64,000 bases of DNA. Origin: Halichoerus grypus. Lineage: Eukaryota; Chordata; Mammalia; Carnivora; Phocidae. Positions 11,362 to 23,365 of the stretch are shown piece after piece (the stretch's first letter is position 1; each line of letters starts with the position of its first letter). The DNA lies in contig NC_135715.1 of NCBI RefSeq assembly GCF_964656455.1, forward strand, positions 36,466,603-36,530,602, written 5' to 3'. A program made the position numbers and the translations under genes. The notes under the pieces are model-generated. The model was not told the DNA's origin. It saw only the letters and a list, made by a program, of their open reading frames with translations, and did not search any database.

Positions 11362-12562
11362 TTGTTTCTAATAAATAAATCTAATAAATAAATCTTCTTG
11401 GCAGAAGATTTTAACAAGAACTCTTGGAAAGATGACTATTGGGAAAAATGCTTGATGTCATTAGGCATCAGAGAAATGAAAATTAAAATCACAGTATCAT
11501 ACCGGGACCTACTAGAAAGGCTAAAATGAAAATAGCTAATACCAAATGTTGGAGAAGATGTAGAGCAACTGAAACTCTTATTACACTCATGGTGGGAGTG
11601 CAGATTGGCCCAGACTGTAGTACCAGTGGGCAGTATCTACCACATTTCAAAATATGCATTCTCTTTGACCCAGAAATTCTATTCCTAAATACCCATTAGA
11701 TATGCATATATATGAAAATATCTGAACTATGATGTTTATAGGAATATTTTTACAGTTATTAAGTTTTTTAAAATTAATTTTATTAGAATTAATTTATTTT
11801 CCTTTCCCATCATGTAAGCATTTCTGAAGTCATAATCTCATGAGACCTGATAGACAGATGTTGATTTTCTTTACAGGAAAAATAGAATGTATTTTGAGCA
11901 GCATTATTGTCACTCTTAATTGCTTAATTCAAATAATTTATGAAAATTCAAACATAGATTCTATAATTCATTTACCAGAAATCTAAAAGCCTCTCTTTTC
12001 AGAGCTGTTTATCCATTTTCACAGCATGGATCTCATCTTATTTCTCTGTTTTCTTGTTTGCTTTATTTTGTTTTACAGGCAAACAAACCTGGCTACAAAT
12101 CACTTCTATATTGTTTAATTTGCTTTCTGGTTGAATATTGCTTGTACAAATTTAGGAAAATGAGTATTAATTCTATTTGTTCCTGAAGTAAGGCTTGCAT
12201 ACTTAAAAACTACTTCTCTTTAAATATTTTAAGATCAATTTTTATCCTTAATAGAAAAAAAAAACAAAACAGGGCTTAAAAAATTAATGGTACCTCGAAA
12301 ACTTCAATGGGGATTTTCAATGAGACACTAAGTTTTATTCTGTGACTCTCATATGCCTTCAGCAAGTTTTCATTTTACAGCCAATTTTAGCCCCTACATA
12401 CTGGTGCTTCTCTTGTCTAAGGGCTATAAACTTTAATAGTCTCTGATACAGAGCTCACACTCTGACCACGAAGGCCAAGGTGAGATGTAGGGGAAGCGGA
12501 CAGTCTAAATACAAAAGGACAGCTACTCTAACCCCTCCACTGCCCCTGCTGCCTTGTTCTTT

Positions 12563-12756
12563 TTTTTTTTTTTAAGATTTTATTTATTTATTTGACAGAG
12601 AGAGAGCGAGAGCAGGAACGCAAGCAGGGGGAGTGGGAGAGGGAGAAGCAGGCTTCCCGCCGAGCAGGGAGCCCCTTGTGGGCCTCGATCCCAGCACCCT
12701 GGGATCATAACCTGAGCCGAAGGCAGATGCTTAACGACTGAGCCACCCAGGCGCCC
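12563..12756 (-). mobile_element. Can-SINE, antisense
   Basis: Full-length element from a T run to the reversed head GAGCCACCCAGGCGCCC. Short TSD TGTTCTTT at 12555-12562 and 12757-12764. Confidence 0.93.
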
Positions 12757-12769
12757 TGTTCTTTAAAAA

Positions 12770-15440
12770 AAAAAAAATAAAGAGCCAGAGAAAAAAGTAA
12801 CGTTTAGGACTAAGTTTCATCAAAAATGTTAACTGACAATGACTGAGTTCACTGTTAATAATTGTTTGGAAAACGGCTATACATCTGTGGATCTTCTCCT
12901 TAGGTTAAAAAAAGCTGTCTATTTCATTTATGGGGGTAACAATTTTGTATATCCTCAGGCTGAGAGGTGAATCCATTGAGTTCTGAATATAGAAAAATCA
13001 ATTTAGATTCATTAATTTGCAAACAAGGATAACCACTAGTAGGTAACTTTGTATTTATGTAATTACTTCCTCTGTATCCAGGAGAGAGTGTGTATATGGG
13101 TGGGGAGGAGTTGGATTGTTTTTGTTTTGTTTTGGTTTCATTTTTTGGATTACAATATAGAAATTTAAATTTAAATTTTCACCATTTCCATATATGAATT
13201 AAAAGCTTGTTATTATAAGAAAAAAAAGATATTACCTAGATTTGAAGACAGGCACATCTAATCCAAAGATCTGGATTTTCTAGAATGCATTAAATTTTTA
13301 AAGTTCTCTTCAGGAATTTTGTAAAATATATATAAAAAAGTGGTATCTATTTCTAAGTGTAGGATATTATTTCTAAATGTGCACCTAAATATAGGACATA
13401 CTAGTGTTTTCTTATTTTTCCCTGGAATATGAATATTTGAGAATTGTTCAATATTTGAGTTTCACTTGAAATTTCATAAGTCTTCAGAAATTCATTTATT
13501 ATTGCTCCATGCCCTAGTGTTGGCTATTTTCTCAGTTCTTCTGCCTTTTTGCAAAGTGATAAAGTCTGCTTTGCAGACAATAGTTGAAAAAAAATTCTAT
13601 AGAGCTGGATAGCAATTAAATGTGGGATAAAGTATGACTTCAGAAAAAGCTATTTAAGTGAAGTCATTGTGACAAAAGCCAGGCTGGATTTTACTGAAGA
13701 ATGAATAAAATGTAAAGAACATTCCCTTTTCCTTGAAAATTAAAGTGTATTATACATTCTTACTTTTAAAGTTATTTTTACTACAGATCTTTTCTGACAA
13801 ACAAAAAAGTAAACAATACAGTAAACTTCCCTGTACTCATTACCCGGCTTCAACCACGATCACCAGTGTGTCATTCTTGTTTATTCCATTTCCCCTCTCT
13901 CTCTCTCTTTTTTTTTTTTTTTTTTTTTGAAGTATTTCAAAGAAATTCTCAAACATGTCATTTTAGCTTAAAATATTTTTGAATTCATCCCAGAAACAAA
14001 CAACCAAAAATGATCAGGACTTTTTTTTTTTTAACATAACAACAATGCTATTGTCAGAACTAATAAGAAGTTCAGTAATTCCTTATTAAAATCTAATGCC
14101 CAGGGTATATTAAAATTTTCAAAATGTCTCAAACATCCTTTAAAAGTTGGTCTATTTGAATTGGGATCCAAATAAGATTCACTTACTTTTTTTGTTATGT
14201 TTAATCACAATTCATTTAGAACAGCTACTTCTTCCTAATTATCTGTTCATTATTACTGGGGGTTTGCTTGTTTGTTTTGCTATTGATTTGTTGGAGAATT
14301 CAGTCAGTTACCAATAAAACATTCCACTCTCTGGATTCTCCTGTCTGATTCCTTGAGGTATCTTCTTTCCTTCTCCTCCTCCTCTACCTCCTCCTCCTCT
14401 TCTTTCTTTTGTCCTTATTTTAAGAAATCTTTTATATTTCATATAAAAGATTTCATATTTTATATGTTCATGGTAAGTTTGTCTTTTCTTCATGGTAAGT
14501 TTAAATAAAGGTTTTGATGACATAGATTGTGTTTGTGTGTGTCTATATGTGCCTGTGTTTGTGATGTTTTACATTTATTAACTATAGCATGTAAAATTAC
14601 ATTTTTATTTGCCTGGTTTTGCAGGCATTCAACAATTTCTCATTTCATGTAGATTATCTTGGCTGTCACAACCTCTCCCACTGTGGCGTGTAAATGCATG
14701 TAACATCTTCGATAACGTGAATACAGAGAAATATAAATTTCCGATCCTTGGGGTCCTCCCTAACCATTTCTTTTGTAACAACCTTCTTTATTTTCAATAA
14801 ACATGTAGGTAGCTTTTTGTTTTTGTTTTTTGCTTGTGTTTGTTTCTTTGTTTTAGGAGTCTGTGGGTTGAAAGTTTCAATTGGTGAAACACAAGACTGG
14901 AATGGAAAAACAAACTAAAAGTATATTTATTGTATCTGTTAAAAAAAACAAACTTTCACCCAGTCTTCTTTTATATTTACTCTGCCGGGCTCTTACTAGC
15001 TTTTTCATTTCTGTATCTGACCTTGAACGTGCAGGTTAAAGGCAAAGAAGTGGTTTAATCATTATTCTTAGCTACAGTAAAGTACATTCACGGAAGTATT
15101 CTTCAGGCTTTTGCCACTCAAAATACAAAATATCCATACGTAATGCATGGTAGTCAGACTTTCTGGAAATTAAATTATTTTTGGTTTAAGTTCAGTAATA
15201 ATAACTTGTGCCCCCTGCTTCAATCTCTTGATTTACCAATCTCTCCCTTAAAGGGAATCCCAAAGAACGCCACTAAAGCACAGTTCTGGTCACATTGTAA
15301 TTATTTTCCCCAGGTTTTCCTATTAAAACACAAAACACCTTACTCATCACACAAACCATAAGCTGATCAAAAAACACCCTTCCAGGCACTCTGCTCCTTC
15401 ATCTATTCCTGAACTTAGCACCCTGCACCCCTGCTTTCCT
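12770..15440. other. intronic DNA without a recognised gene
   Basis: AT-rich single-copy sequence. It contains a CT/T tract at about 13895-13930, a CTCCTC-rich tract at about 14365-14410 and a perfect short hairpin at 14425-14453. I saw no gene or clear transposon. Confidence 0.55.
14425..14453. repeat. perfect 13-bp inverted repeat, 3-base loop
   Basis: AAATCTTTTATAT is followed by TTC and then its exact complement ATATAAAAGATTT. The AT-rich hairpin or cruciform has no pyrimidine run suggesting a terminator and is probably a chance intronic palindrome. Confidence 0.8.
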
Positions 15441-15730
15441 CAAAGTTGGCCATGCATTTTTATTAACACTTCAGTTCTTTTGCATAAATGTCTCCTTTTC
15501 TTTCTTGCAAATTTAGCTACACCTTCAGACCTGATTTACAGCAGACTTCAACTGTGGAGAAGTCCATAATTCTCCCAGATTTTTAACCATTACTTCTGTT
15601 TCATTACCATAGCACTTTGCTTATATTTGCTTTACTGAATCTCATTCTGCAGTGGATAGTAGTTATTTACATATCTGCCTTCCTTGTGGAAGAAATCATT
15701 ATGTAGATTTTTGTTGAGTACATGGACATC
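15440..15730 (+). mobile_element. L2-like LINE relic, sense
   Basis: The order of motifs (CTCAAAG..., CATAGCACTTTGCTTATA, then a CTTGTGGAAG area) resembles the 3' part of L2. Very diverged. Confidence 0.35.
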
Positions 15731-15938
15731 CAGTCAAGGTATATTTTTAATATACCTTAAAATTTAGAAAGCCAGACATTGTGGATATTAACTCTTGAAC
15801 ATCTGCTCAAATGATTGAGCTTCTAGAAAAAAAACGTAGTTTCTTTTTCTCATGGTGTGCTTTTGAAAGAGTACCATTCATATAGTAAAAGCTGGATGTG
15901 ATTAGAATATGCTATATCCTATTATCCTTACATTTTAG

Positions 15939-16110
15939 ATACGATCCCAAAACAGACACATGGACCATGGTGGCTCCTTTGAGTATGCCCAGAGATGCTG
16001 TTGGAGTCTGTCTCCTTGGTGACAGATTATATGCCGTTGGTGGCTATGATGGGCAGACATACCTCAACACTATGGAATCCTATGATCCACAAACAAATGA
16101 GTGGACACAG
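15939..16110 (+). CDS. KLHL1: KLHL1 penultimate coding exon (kelch repeats)
   Basis: This 172-bp exon is preceded by TTTTAG and followed by the donor GTAAGA. Its first base completes an Arg codon; 57 full codons follow, starting [20 protein letters not shown] and ending [10 protein letters not shown]. It covers about one and a half kelch blades: the [20 protein letters not shown] unit has the diagnostic double Gly after a hydrophobic run, and both flanks carry the Tyr-Asp-Pro...Trp motif. KLHL1 is a neuronal BTB-BACK-kelch protein that binds actin; kelch propellers serve as protein-interaction or Cul3-substrate platforms. The residues fit KLHL1 better than paralogs KLHL4 and KLHL5, and the next exon settles it. 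No stops or frameshifts are present, so the gene looks functional. BTB and BACK exons lie outside the window. Confidence 0.95.
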
Positions 16111-17189
16111 GTAAGACTGTTGCCAGCATAATTTACTTCAAATACAAGAATTTACTTCATTTACTTCCTTCTAAATTTCCTTGAGCCCAAAGTGATTGAT
16201 TTAGCCCATTGTCACGTTCATTTTGTAAGAAGTTCACTAAATCACATGTTTTTGTGTACTTTTATGTATTCTATACTTTAATAAAATTCATATTAAAAGG
16301 TGACATTCATGCCTCATTGGGATTTCCACTTTATTATAAGTAATAACAACAGTCAGGAACTGAATTTTAATTAGCTGAAACAAACAGAAAACAAAGTGGT
16401 ATATATTGGTTCACAAAAACCTAACTTTAGAATATTTGGTTTTAGAGATAACTGGAATAAGAAGATAGAAAGCTACAGAAGTCAACTTTCTGCCTCCTAT
16501 TTTTGCTTGACTATCTTTAGGTCCTATCAGATAGGTCCATTTTCACCTACTGCAGAGAGAATTTTCCATGGAGCGGAGCTGCTGGAAGCTCCAAGTAGTA
16601 ATCCTCACAGCCATAAACAGAAAACAAAAGCAAAACAGCAAAGATCTCTAAACGATCGATCATGTAGAAAGTGCTCACTCCCAGACAATCACTTTGGCCA
16701 GGAAGACAGAGTGAAATAATTGGCCGATCTTAAGTGAGGTGTTATGTCTTGATACATAGTACACTGTGGTTAGAGACTCAGGATCATGCTAGAATAATGT
16801 AGCTCCCATTCTGGTCACACAGCTAGAAGATTTGTGTTGCCTGTGTGGGTGCTGGGGGAAAATGAGTGCAGTGCAACTTAATTATAATGGAAGATACCTT
16901 ATTCTGTATAGCTACTGTGACCTTGCTTATAATGGAGGGAACGGACATATTCTCAGACTTGCGTCCTCATATTCAACTTCTATTTTCCTTCTTTCTTTTC
17001 CAAGTCTCTCAATATTTCTATTATTCCTCCCCTTTATCAGAAACCTAAAAGCAAGATACCATTCCAGCAAACAAATACATCATTTCCATTAATGGGTGCG
17101 GTGAGATTCCAAAGCCTTACTTAATTGAATCAGAATAGGAACCTCATCTTGTAACAATCTTCAGTGGATGGAGGGTTCTATTTGCTGGT

Positions 17190-17210
17190 GGGGTGGGTCG
17201 GGGGGGGGGG
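17190..17210 (+). repeat. G-rich tract, potential G-quadruplex
   Basis: GGGG T GGG TC followed by eleven G on the KLHL1 sense strand. It satisfies a four-tract quadruplex pattern with short loops and stands out in a roughly 35 percent GC intron. Confidence 0.75.
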
Positions 17211-18820
17211 TCACAGAAATTGACTAAAGTTTATCTGAAGAACTTGAACACTGGTTGGAGTAAATTTCTTTTAAGGATACTTACTTTTAAAGACACATAA
17301 CTTCCTTGATTGTGCCAGTTTTGATGATATATGTTCAAGAGATAGGCTGACTCTGAAGTACAAAACAAAATTCCTAATGTCCAGACTGAAGTGCCTGCCT
17401 TATGAATCTTACCCTTCTCTAAAAGAAAACTCTTTGATTTCAATGAAGATAGATGAATTTGGCTAAAAGGAAAAAAGAAAGCAGAATGAATGAAAGAAGG
17501 AGAAGTATTTGGAGAATTGGGTCATGTGATTTTCTATGTTTTACTTTAACTGTAAGAGAAGAAGCATTCTTCATCCAAAGACCAGCAGCAAATATAAAAG
17601 AAGATTATAATTATCACACTGAAATTTTAGAAGATATATTTTAACCTCTTCTCTTTCTGAGTCCCTCGTGTTTACAAAGAAATATGGCATGGATTAATGA
17701 CTGTTGATTTGCTAAGGAAATGTACCAGTTCAATGATATTTATTTTAAATGTGCCACTTTTACAAATGAACATTAAATAAAGGAAGTTTATGGGCATTAT
17801 CAATGATAGAATATAATCTTCATTACATACTTATAATAATGAGCCATTATGCTTATCATTCTTCTAAAACTGAAATCAAAATAATGTATGTAGTAATAAT
17901 AGGTAAAAACTTCCTGAAGAACGTTTTCCCTCATCTGTATTTTATTGCACTTTTTTGGATCATATACTATCTTCCAAACAACAAGGTGGTATTTAAAATG
18001 TTTTATAACAACTTTGTCTAAGTACAATAAACATTCATTTTAAAGCTCTTAAATTACTTTAAGATTTTACGTCCATATTTTTTCATTATTTATATTTTTA
18101 AGACTCTCTAGAGACCATCAGCAGACCCACACAAGATCCCTTTGAAGATTTTCAGGATTCTAGGTCCCTAGAAAAAAAAAAATCCCATATGGCTGGATAA
18201 TGCCTGTCACTTTCCCTCCATTTACCCCATAAACGGAAAAAAACAATAGGTTATCTTACTTATCATTGGCATCCCCAAATGGCTGAGCATTAGAATAAAT
18301 AAACTATATTAAAATATCCAAGAATGTATATTTAGGACATTTCCCAAGCTAACTAATAGGAAATAATATTAATAGATTTGGGAGCAATTCCCAAATTCAT
18401 GTATTAGATAGTTTTACTGAGAACACATGCCTACATGTGTACATGGGCGTGTATGTATTTGAATAAATTTGACTTTGTTATTTAACACTGGGTTTATTTC
18501 TTCTATTTTATTTGGAAAAAAAAATATGTGTGCTTCAAGACATAAAAAAAGAACTTTATTCCATCCCCCCTGGTCTGGGTAAAACCACCCTTTCATGTGT
18601 TGTCTTGCTACATCATCACAGTGCTGTCATGCTGCATCCACCTGCAGTTGTAAAGAAAAATAGTGTGTGATTTACTATCATCTCCCCATAGTCTAGCATA
18701 GTTGCTGGTGTGGGGCAAGAGATAATGTGAATATTTCTTCAATAAAGTAGCTGAGAATTATTGCAACTCAGTTTGGTCTGCTGTGCATGGGTTTCGTTTA
18801 TTTGCACACAACAGATACAT

Positions 18821-19284
18821 GGTCATATCCCCTTATCTGCAGTTTTGCTTTCCATGTTTTCAGTTAACAGCGGTCTACTACAGTCTGGAAGCAGGTGACC
18901 CTCCTTCTGATGTATTGTCAGAAGGTTAGTAGTAGCCTAATGCTATGTCACAACGCTGACATCATTCATCTTATTTCATCTCATTACGTAAGCATTTTAT
19001 CATGTCACATCATCACAAGAAGGGTGGGTACAGCACAGTAAGATATTTTGAGAGAGATAGAATACATTCCCAAAACTTTTATTACAGTATATCGTTATAA
19101 TTATTCTATTTTATTATTAGCTATTGTTGTTAATCTCTTTTGGTACTTGATTTGTTAATTAAACTTTATCATATGTACGTACGTATAGGGAAAAACAGTA
19201 TATAATGTATTTGGTACTATCCATGGTTCAGGCATCCACTAGGGGTCTTAGAACATATTCCCCCTTCAAGGAGGGGTTACTGTA
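18821..19284. mobile_element. Tigger-like (Tc1/mariner) non-autonomous DNA transposon relic
   Basis: It begins near TCCCCTTATCTGCAGTTTTG and ends near CATCCACTAGGGGTCTTAG...GAGGGGTTACTGTA, with an AT-rich centre; this layout fits the pogo/Tigger MITE-like repeats of mammals. The ends are partly inverted relative to each other. It is an old relic with no transposase frame. Confidence 0.65.
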
Positions 19285-19346
19285 GAAGATATTGAGAATA
19301 AGTTCTAGGGGAGCCTGGTACAATATCTACATTCTCCATTGTTGTG

Positions 19347-19369
19347 TTTTTTTTTTTTTTTTTTTTTTT
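19347..19369. repeat. long T run
   Basis: About 23 consecutive T in the KLHL1 last intron. No SINE or L1 body is attached on either side, so its origin is unclear. Confidence 0.8.
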
Positions 19370-19554
19370 CCAATTGGTTCTGTGGCCAACCTTTTTAGGA
19401 TGTCATTCTAGGGCTGAAGGTATAACCTTGGAGGGAGAGCATAGCAGATTTAAAAAAAAAAAAAATGTATTAAATAAGATTAAGTTAGAGCTAAGGGGGA
19501 AAGGGGAAAAGCTCTCTTAAATATTTAAAATGTATGTATGTAGAATATATCAAA

Positions 19555-19990
19555 TGCTCAAAATAGCATGATAAATTCCGTGGTAAGGAAAATACTTAGC
19601 ACTATGATAGAAACTAAGTGTGCTGGGTAGAGAAATCTTACCTCAGGAAATGACATGTAGAATGAGGCCTGACAGGTAGGTAATAGTTAACCAGGTGAAA
19701 ATATGGGGAGTGGTTTGGTTTGAGGAAAAGAATTTGTAAAGAATTGCAGGAAGAACACATAACATGCAAAAAATAAAGGGGTGAGCAAGGAGTTTGGAGA
19801 CATAAACAGGGTCTAAATAATGCACGGCCAGAAGCTATGCGATAGAATCTTGACTTTACAATAAGGCTGAGTGGGAGTTAAGCTTTTAAGTAGGGAAAGT
19901 AAATAATCAGAACTGCGTTTTAAAATGACTGCACTTGATAGGATGTGAAAAATCATTAGGAGCAAGCAAGATTAGAGTCCGAGAAATTCG
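19555..19990. mobile_element. L2-like LINE relic
   Basis: Motif order (GAGGCCTGACAGG, then AGAACACATAACATGCAAA, then ACGGCCAGAAGC...GACTTTA) resembles the old L2-type repeat of mammals. Very diverged, family not certain. Confidence 0.35.
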
Positions 19991-20034
19991 TTAGGAGGAT
20001 ATTTTACCAATCCACTGTGGAGGTGGAGGACTTT

Positions 20035-20405
20035 TCCCTTCTCCCTTCTAGGTTATTCGGTTGATCTAATAATTAAACTAAGACAGATTAACGGGAGAAA
20101 AATGTAGTTTTATACGTATGGAAACCCCATAAAAATAGGACACTCAAAGAAGTGGCCAAAGCAGGAAGCTTTATACCTTTTAGACAAAATGATAAATTTG
20201 TGACAAACTGACAAGCCAAGGATTTGAGCTTGTGGTAGTAAGTACTGAAGAAATAACAAGGTTTATTTATACAGCTTTTTGGCTCTAAATTCTCCATCTC
20301 TGGTAATAAGGATGCCTTCTATCATCCTGGTAAGGGAAGTTACCTTTCACATTGGAGATTTATTTCCTGCTTTCAGGGGGACCAAGAGTTAAAAGAGTCC
20401 CTCCT
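20035..20405 (-). mobile_element. ancient endogenous-retrovirus LTR piece, antisense
   Basis: It contains, in reverse, the motif TTTTTCTCCCGTTAATCTG that marks the LTR at 25.5-26.07 kb, followed by a U3-like body. Non-coding relic; likely ERVL-like, but the family name is not fixed. Confidence 0.55.
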
Positions 20406-20409
20406 GTAC

Positions 20410-22200
20410 CAGACATCTATCAAGTACCTTTAATTCAAAATAATTAATATGCCAAAGTGGCATATCCTGTGGAGACATACTCTGCAAGCCTTCACACTCA
20501 AGGTAGAATTGTAATGTGAACGAGGCTGCAGACCATAGGAATGGGTATAATCACGTTGGATGGAGAGATATTGTAGGACCTGATGATTATTCAGATGTAA
20601 GGTTGATGAGGTAAAACTACAGGTCATGGATGTTCTCCAGGTTTCTAACTTGAGCAACTGAGTAGAGAGTGGTGGCATTATGTGACACCGGAAACACAGG
20701 AGGAACAGCACGCTTTTGGAAAAAAAAAGGGCAAAGATTCATTTGTACAAACACACTCATGCATGTTTGGAGACATAGATGTACATGTAGATACAGATAC
20801 AAAGTAAAGCTATTCACTCTATACTTTGGAAACTATGCACAGGATTTCTCAGTATTGAACAAACATCAGAGGGTATTTCGGAAAGTTTTCAAAAATACAA
20901 CCACCCAGTATTCCTCCCATTCCTATTGAGTTTTGGGGCATGAGCACATATACTTTGTAAAAGTTCCTTAGGTGACTCTGATGTGAAACAATACTTAAAA
21001 ATCATTGGAAACTAAAAGAGGGACAATGGAAAGTGTGTGCATTTTGGAATCACAGACACTTCAGTTTGGGAACATTGATTTATATATCGTCTCCTGACAT
21101 TCTATTCACATAACTGTCATACAAAGATAACAATACATGATGGGATTATAAAGGTGATGTGGTGATCCATAAAAATTATTCTTAACACAAATGAGTAAAA
21201 ATAGGTCATATGGGAAGTTGCTGTGTTTTTTTTTTTTTTTCTTTTTATCCTGCAAAGGGATGGCAGGTAAAAGTAAGTACACTTAAAAGAACTGTAGATA
21301 CGATGGTAATTTTCACATTTAGAGAGTGAGACCATGTCCTTTCTCAATCAATAAGATAATGTATGTGATCTGAGGTTATTTTGCTCTTGGTTGTTTTATT
21401 TCTTATATTTTATTCACATTCTTTTCAGTTTGGAGTAATATCCTCTAATTTCTACCCTACTCTGATATTTTAAGTGCATAAATTATTCTTAGAAAACTGT
21501 AATACAAATCATTCATATCAAAATGCTCAAATTATTAAAATCTTGGCTTACCTTCATGGAATAAGTTTTCATTACAAACTGTAAAAATCATTGTTTTTAA
21601 TACATTTCTAGCCAATTTCATATTCAGGAATTATTTAAAAAAATCTCAATTCTCATCTCAATGACTATCATAAGCTGGAATTTTTTAAATAAGTACTATA
21701 GCAATTATAATTTTGGTCTATTTATGACAAAATATAGAAGTTACTTCATTGTATGTCTCTGTTTAGAATGAATGAATAACACATTTAAGTCAGTATAATA
21801 TCTGGGGAAATAAGTTCAAGATGATTTCAATAAGCGTAATAGCTATTTCATCCAAAATATACTCCAAGATACCACTATGAAATACCGTCACAAATGTGTC
21901 CATGCAAGCCCAGAAATAAATCTTTGCTGGAAACTTTACTATAGCATCTTTATGTCACTAAAAATCATTAAATACCTTACTACTTGCCTTAAAAATTCCA
22001 AAAATGAATGCAAGTTTTAACAATTTCAACATGCAAATTATTGCTCTTTTGTAAAAGCCATTTTCAATGTTTCCATTTTTATTGTCCTACTTGTGACTAA
22101 ATTGGGAAAATATAAGCACATGTATTTATGATTTTCACACATATGAGTGTTTTAAATATATTACAATTTGTATACTTTTCTATGACAGTAAAATTTGTCT
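20410..22200. other. intronic single-copy DNA, nothing recognised
   Basis: AT-rich sequence with no recognisable element apart from a T run near 21226-21241. Confidence 0.55.
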
Positions 22201-22227
22201 TAAACTGTGTTTCATCTTTTTCAACAG

Positions 22228-22287
22228 ATGGCTTCTTTGAATATTGGGAGAGCAGGTGCCTGTGTGGTAGTCATCAAGCAACCTTGA
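22228..22287 (+). CDS. KLHL1: KLHL1 terminal coding exon (C-terminus and stop)
   Basis: The coding part of the last exon is only 60 bp: MASLNIGRAGACVVVIKQP followed by TGA at 22285-22287. It begins right after TTTTTCAACAG at a phase-0 junction, so the exon happens to start with an ATG that codes an internal Met rather than an initiator. From family knowledge, this tail completes the last kelch blade, with ACVVVI as the closing strand and GRAGA as the conserved turn. KLHL5 and KLHL4 end differently (Val-Lys-Leu type tails), so the Ile-Lys-Gln-Pro end supports KLHL1. This exon is too short for ORF finders and was found by matching the C-terminus. Confidence 0.95.
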   Translation: MASLNIGRAGACVVVIKQP

Positions 22288-23365
22288 CTTATTTTTTTTT
22301 TGGAGAGATTTTATTTGCTGGAGTGGTTATTTTTATATCAGAAGGCAAGAATGAGAACTTCCTAAGATGAAAATTCTTCAAGAACAAGGATTTCTGTAGA
22401 TTTACCTACTGATGTCAAAAGAGGTAGAAGATCAAAGAGAATTATAGGAATCGAAATAAACATCAAACTGCTATGGGAACAATGTCTGGCCGTATATTAG
22501 TTAGTTCAGGAATGGTTATTGGTAATTTGTTTTGTATTGTAGCATACAATAACTAAAGTTACCAAAGGCTTGTTTTTCTTGAGCAATTAAAAGGAGAGAC
22601 CAGTGTTTGTGACATGGATAATTTCATGGCTACAACTCATTCAATTGTTTTATAGTTTGTGGCAATATCAAAGAGGTCAAAGATACGATATTTCATCTGA
22701 CAGAATCTGATTGGTTTACTACTTTCCTAATCAGATGTGGTCATTCTAGGAGGCAGAATGATGTTTTATTAAAACAAACACGCTTCTTCCTCATTTTCTC
22801 AACTATGAGGACAATTAGAGAAACAGATTCATGCCTGTCTCTTGCATTCAGAAAACAAACTGTTCTGCTAATCAAAGCCGCATATTTCATCAGAGAGGAT
22901 GGTTGAATTTTATTGCAACCATATTAGCAATCTGAAGCTGGCAAACACAAAGGATTGTTTTCATTAGGCTTACCACATTGCTTTGCTTTTTGAACACTGA
23001 GCCAAAGAATCAGTACAATTATGGGCTTTTGCCTTATGTTGAGTTCAGTGTAAGCATGGAAGCTAGTTATTCTGAATGTTATATATATTCATTGCATGTT
23101 AAAGTCCTTTAGAATTTTGTTCATAAAAGACAAAACAAAACAAAAACCTTAGAATTTTGAGAGAGAAATCTATGATTCATTCATTTGGAGTGTTAATGAT
23201 CATTGTTAGAAGGAAGGCGGACTTCAGATTCTCATTTCCCACTTTTCAAACTTGTTACATTGATATGCACATTATTTTATGCCAAATGTTTGTAACTGTT
23301 TAAAGCATAAAGTGGAAACATTATACAATGTCCTTAATAAATTCATGTAAATTTTAAATATAATT
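22288..23365 (+). other. KLHL1: probable KLHL1 3' UTR
   Basis: About 1.1 kb follows the stop codon without any recognisable transposon, unlike its surroundings, and runs to a poly(A) signal AATAAA at 23336-23341. An earlier AATAAA sits at 22455-22460 and could give a short isoform. The lack of insertions fits a transcribed, constrained 3' UTR, but the cleavage site cannot be read from sequence alone. Confidence 0.6.

Larger units (their letters stand above)
8030..11760 (+). mobile_element. old L1 (L1M-type) ORF2 relic, nested and interrupted
   Basis: Diverged sense-strand L1 ORF2 sequence runs in the right order through 8030-8192, 8317-8427, 8799-9924, 10422-11031, 11145-11233 and 11370-11760. 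Recognisable blocks include the GGAATTAAACTGGAAAT, AATTTTGTGGGATG, GAGAAATTTATAG, ATGGAGAGGAATGCCATG and AATTTATGCCAGAGAGTGGG areas. The gaps are later insertions, listed separately. It is heavily mutated and cannot code. Confidence 0.75.
1..15938 (+). other. KLHL1: KLHL1 intron (3' part, upstream of the penultimate coding exon)
   Basis: The first KLHL1 exon in the window starts at 15939 after a pyrimidine-rich stretch ending in TTTTAG, so everything to its left is the 3' part of the preceding intron, assuming no unrecognised exon. I see no other kelch-like reading frame here. It holds an antisense L1 piece at the left edge, Can-SINEs, an old nested L1 (8.0-11.8 kb) and single-copy AT-rich DNA. 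Large introns are typical of KLHL1. Confidence 0.8.
16111..22227 (+). other. KLHL1: KLHL1 last intron
   Basis: The intron runs from GTAAGA at 16111 to CAACAG ending at 22227, in phase 0 (Gln before, Met after). It contains a G-rich quadruplex-like tract (17190-17210), a Tigger-like DNA transposon relic (about 18.82-19.28 kb), a long T run (about 19.35 kb), an L2-like relic and an antisense LTR piece (about 20.0-20.4 kb). No Can-SINE insertion was recognised in it. Open frames of 60-107 codons inside it lack any recognisable domain and are treated as chance. Confidence 0.9.

Noticed and set aside
16396..16719. 107-codon open frame in the KLHL1 last intron as an extra exon
   Set aside because: No kelch or other domain, no matching splice sites needed for the known exon order, and the 16110 to 22228 junction is already in phase.
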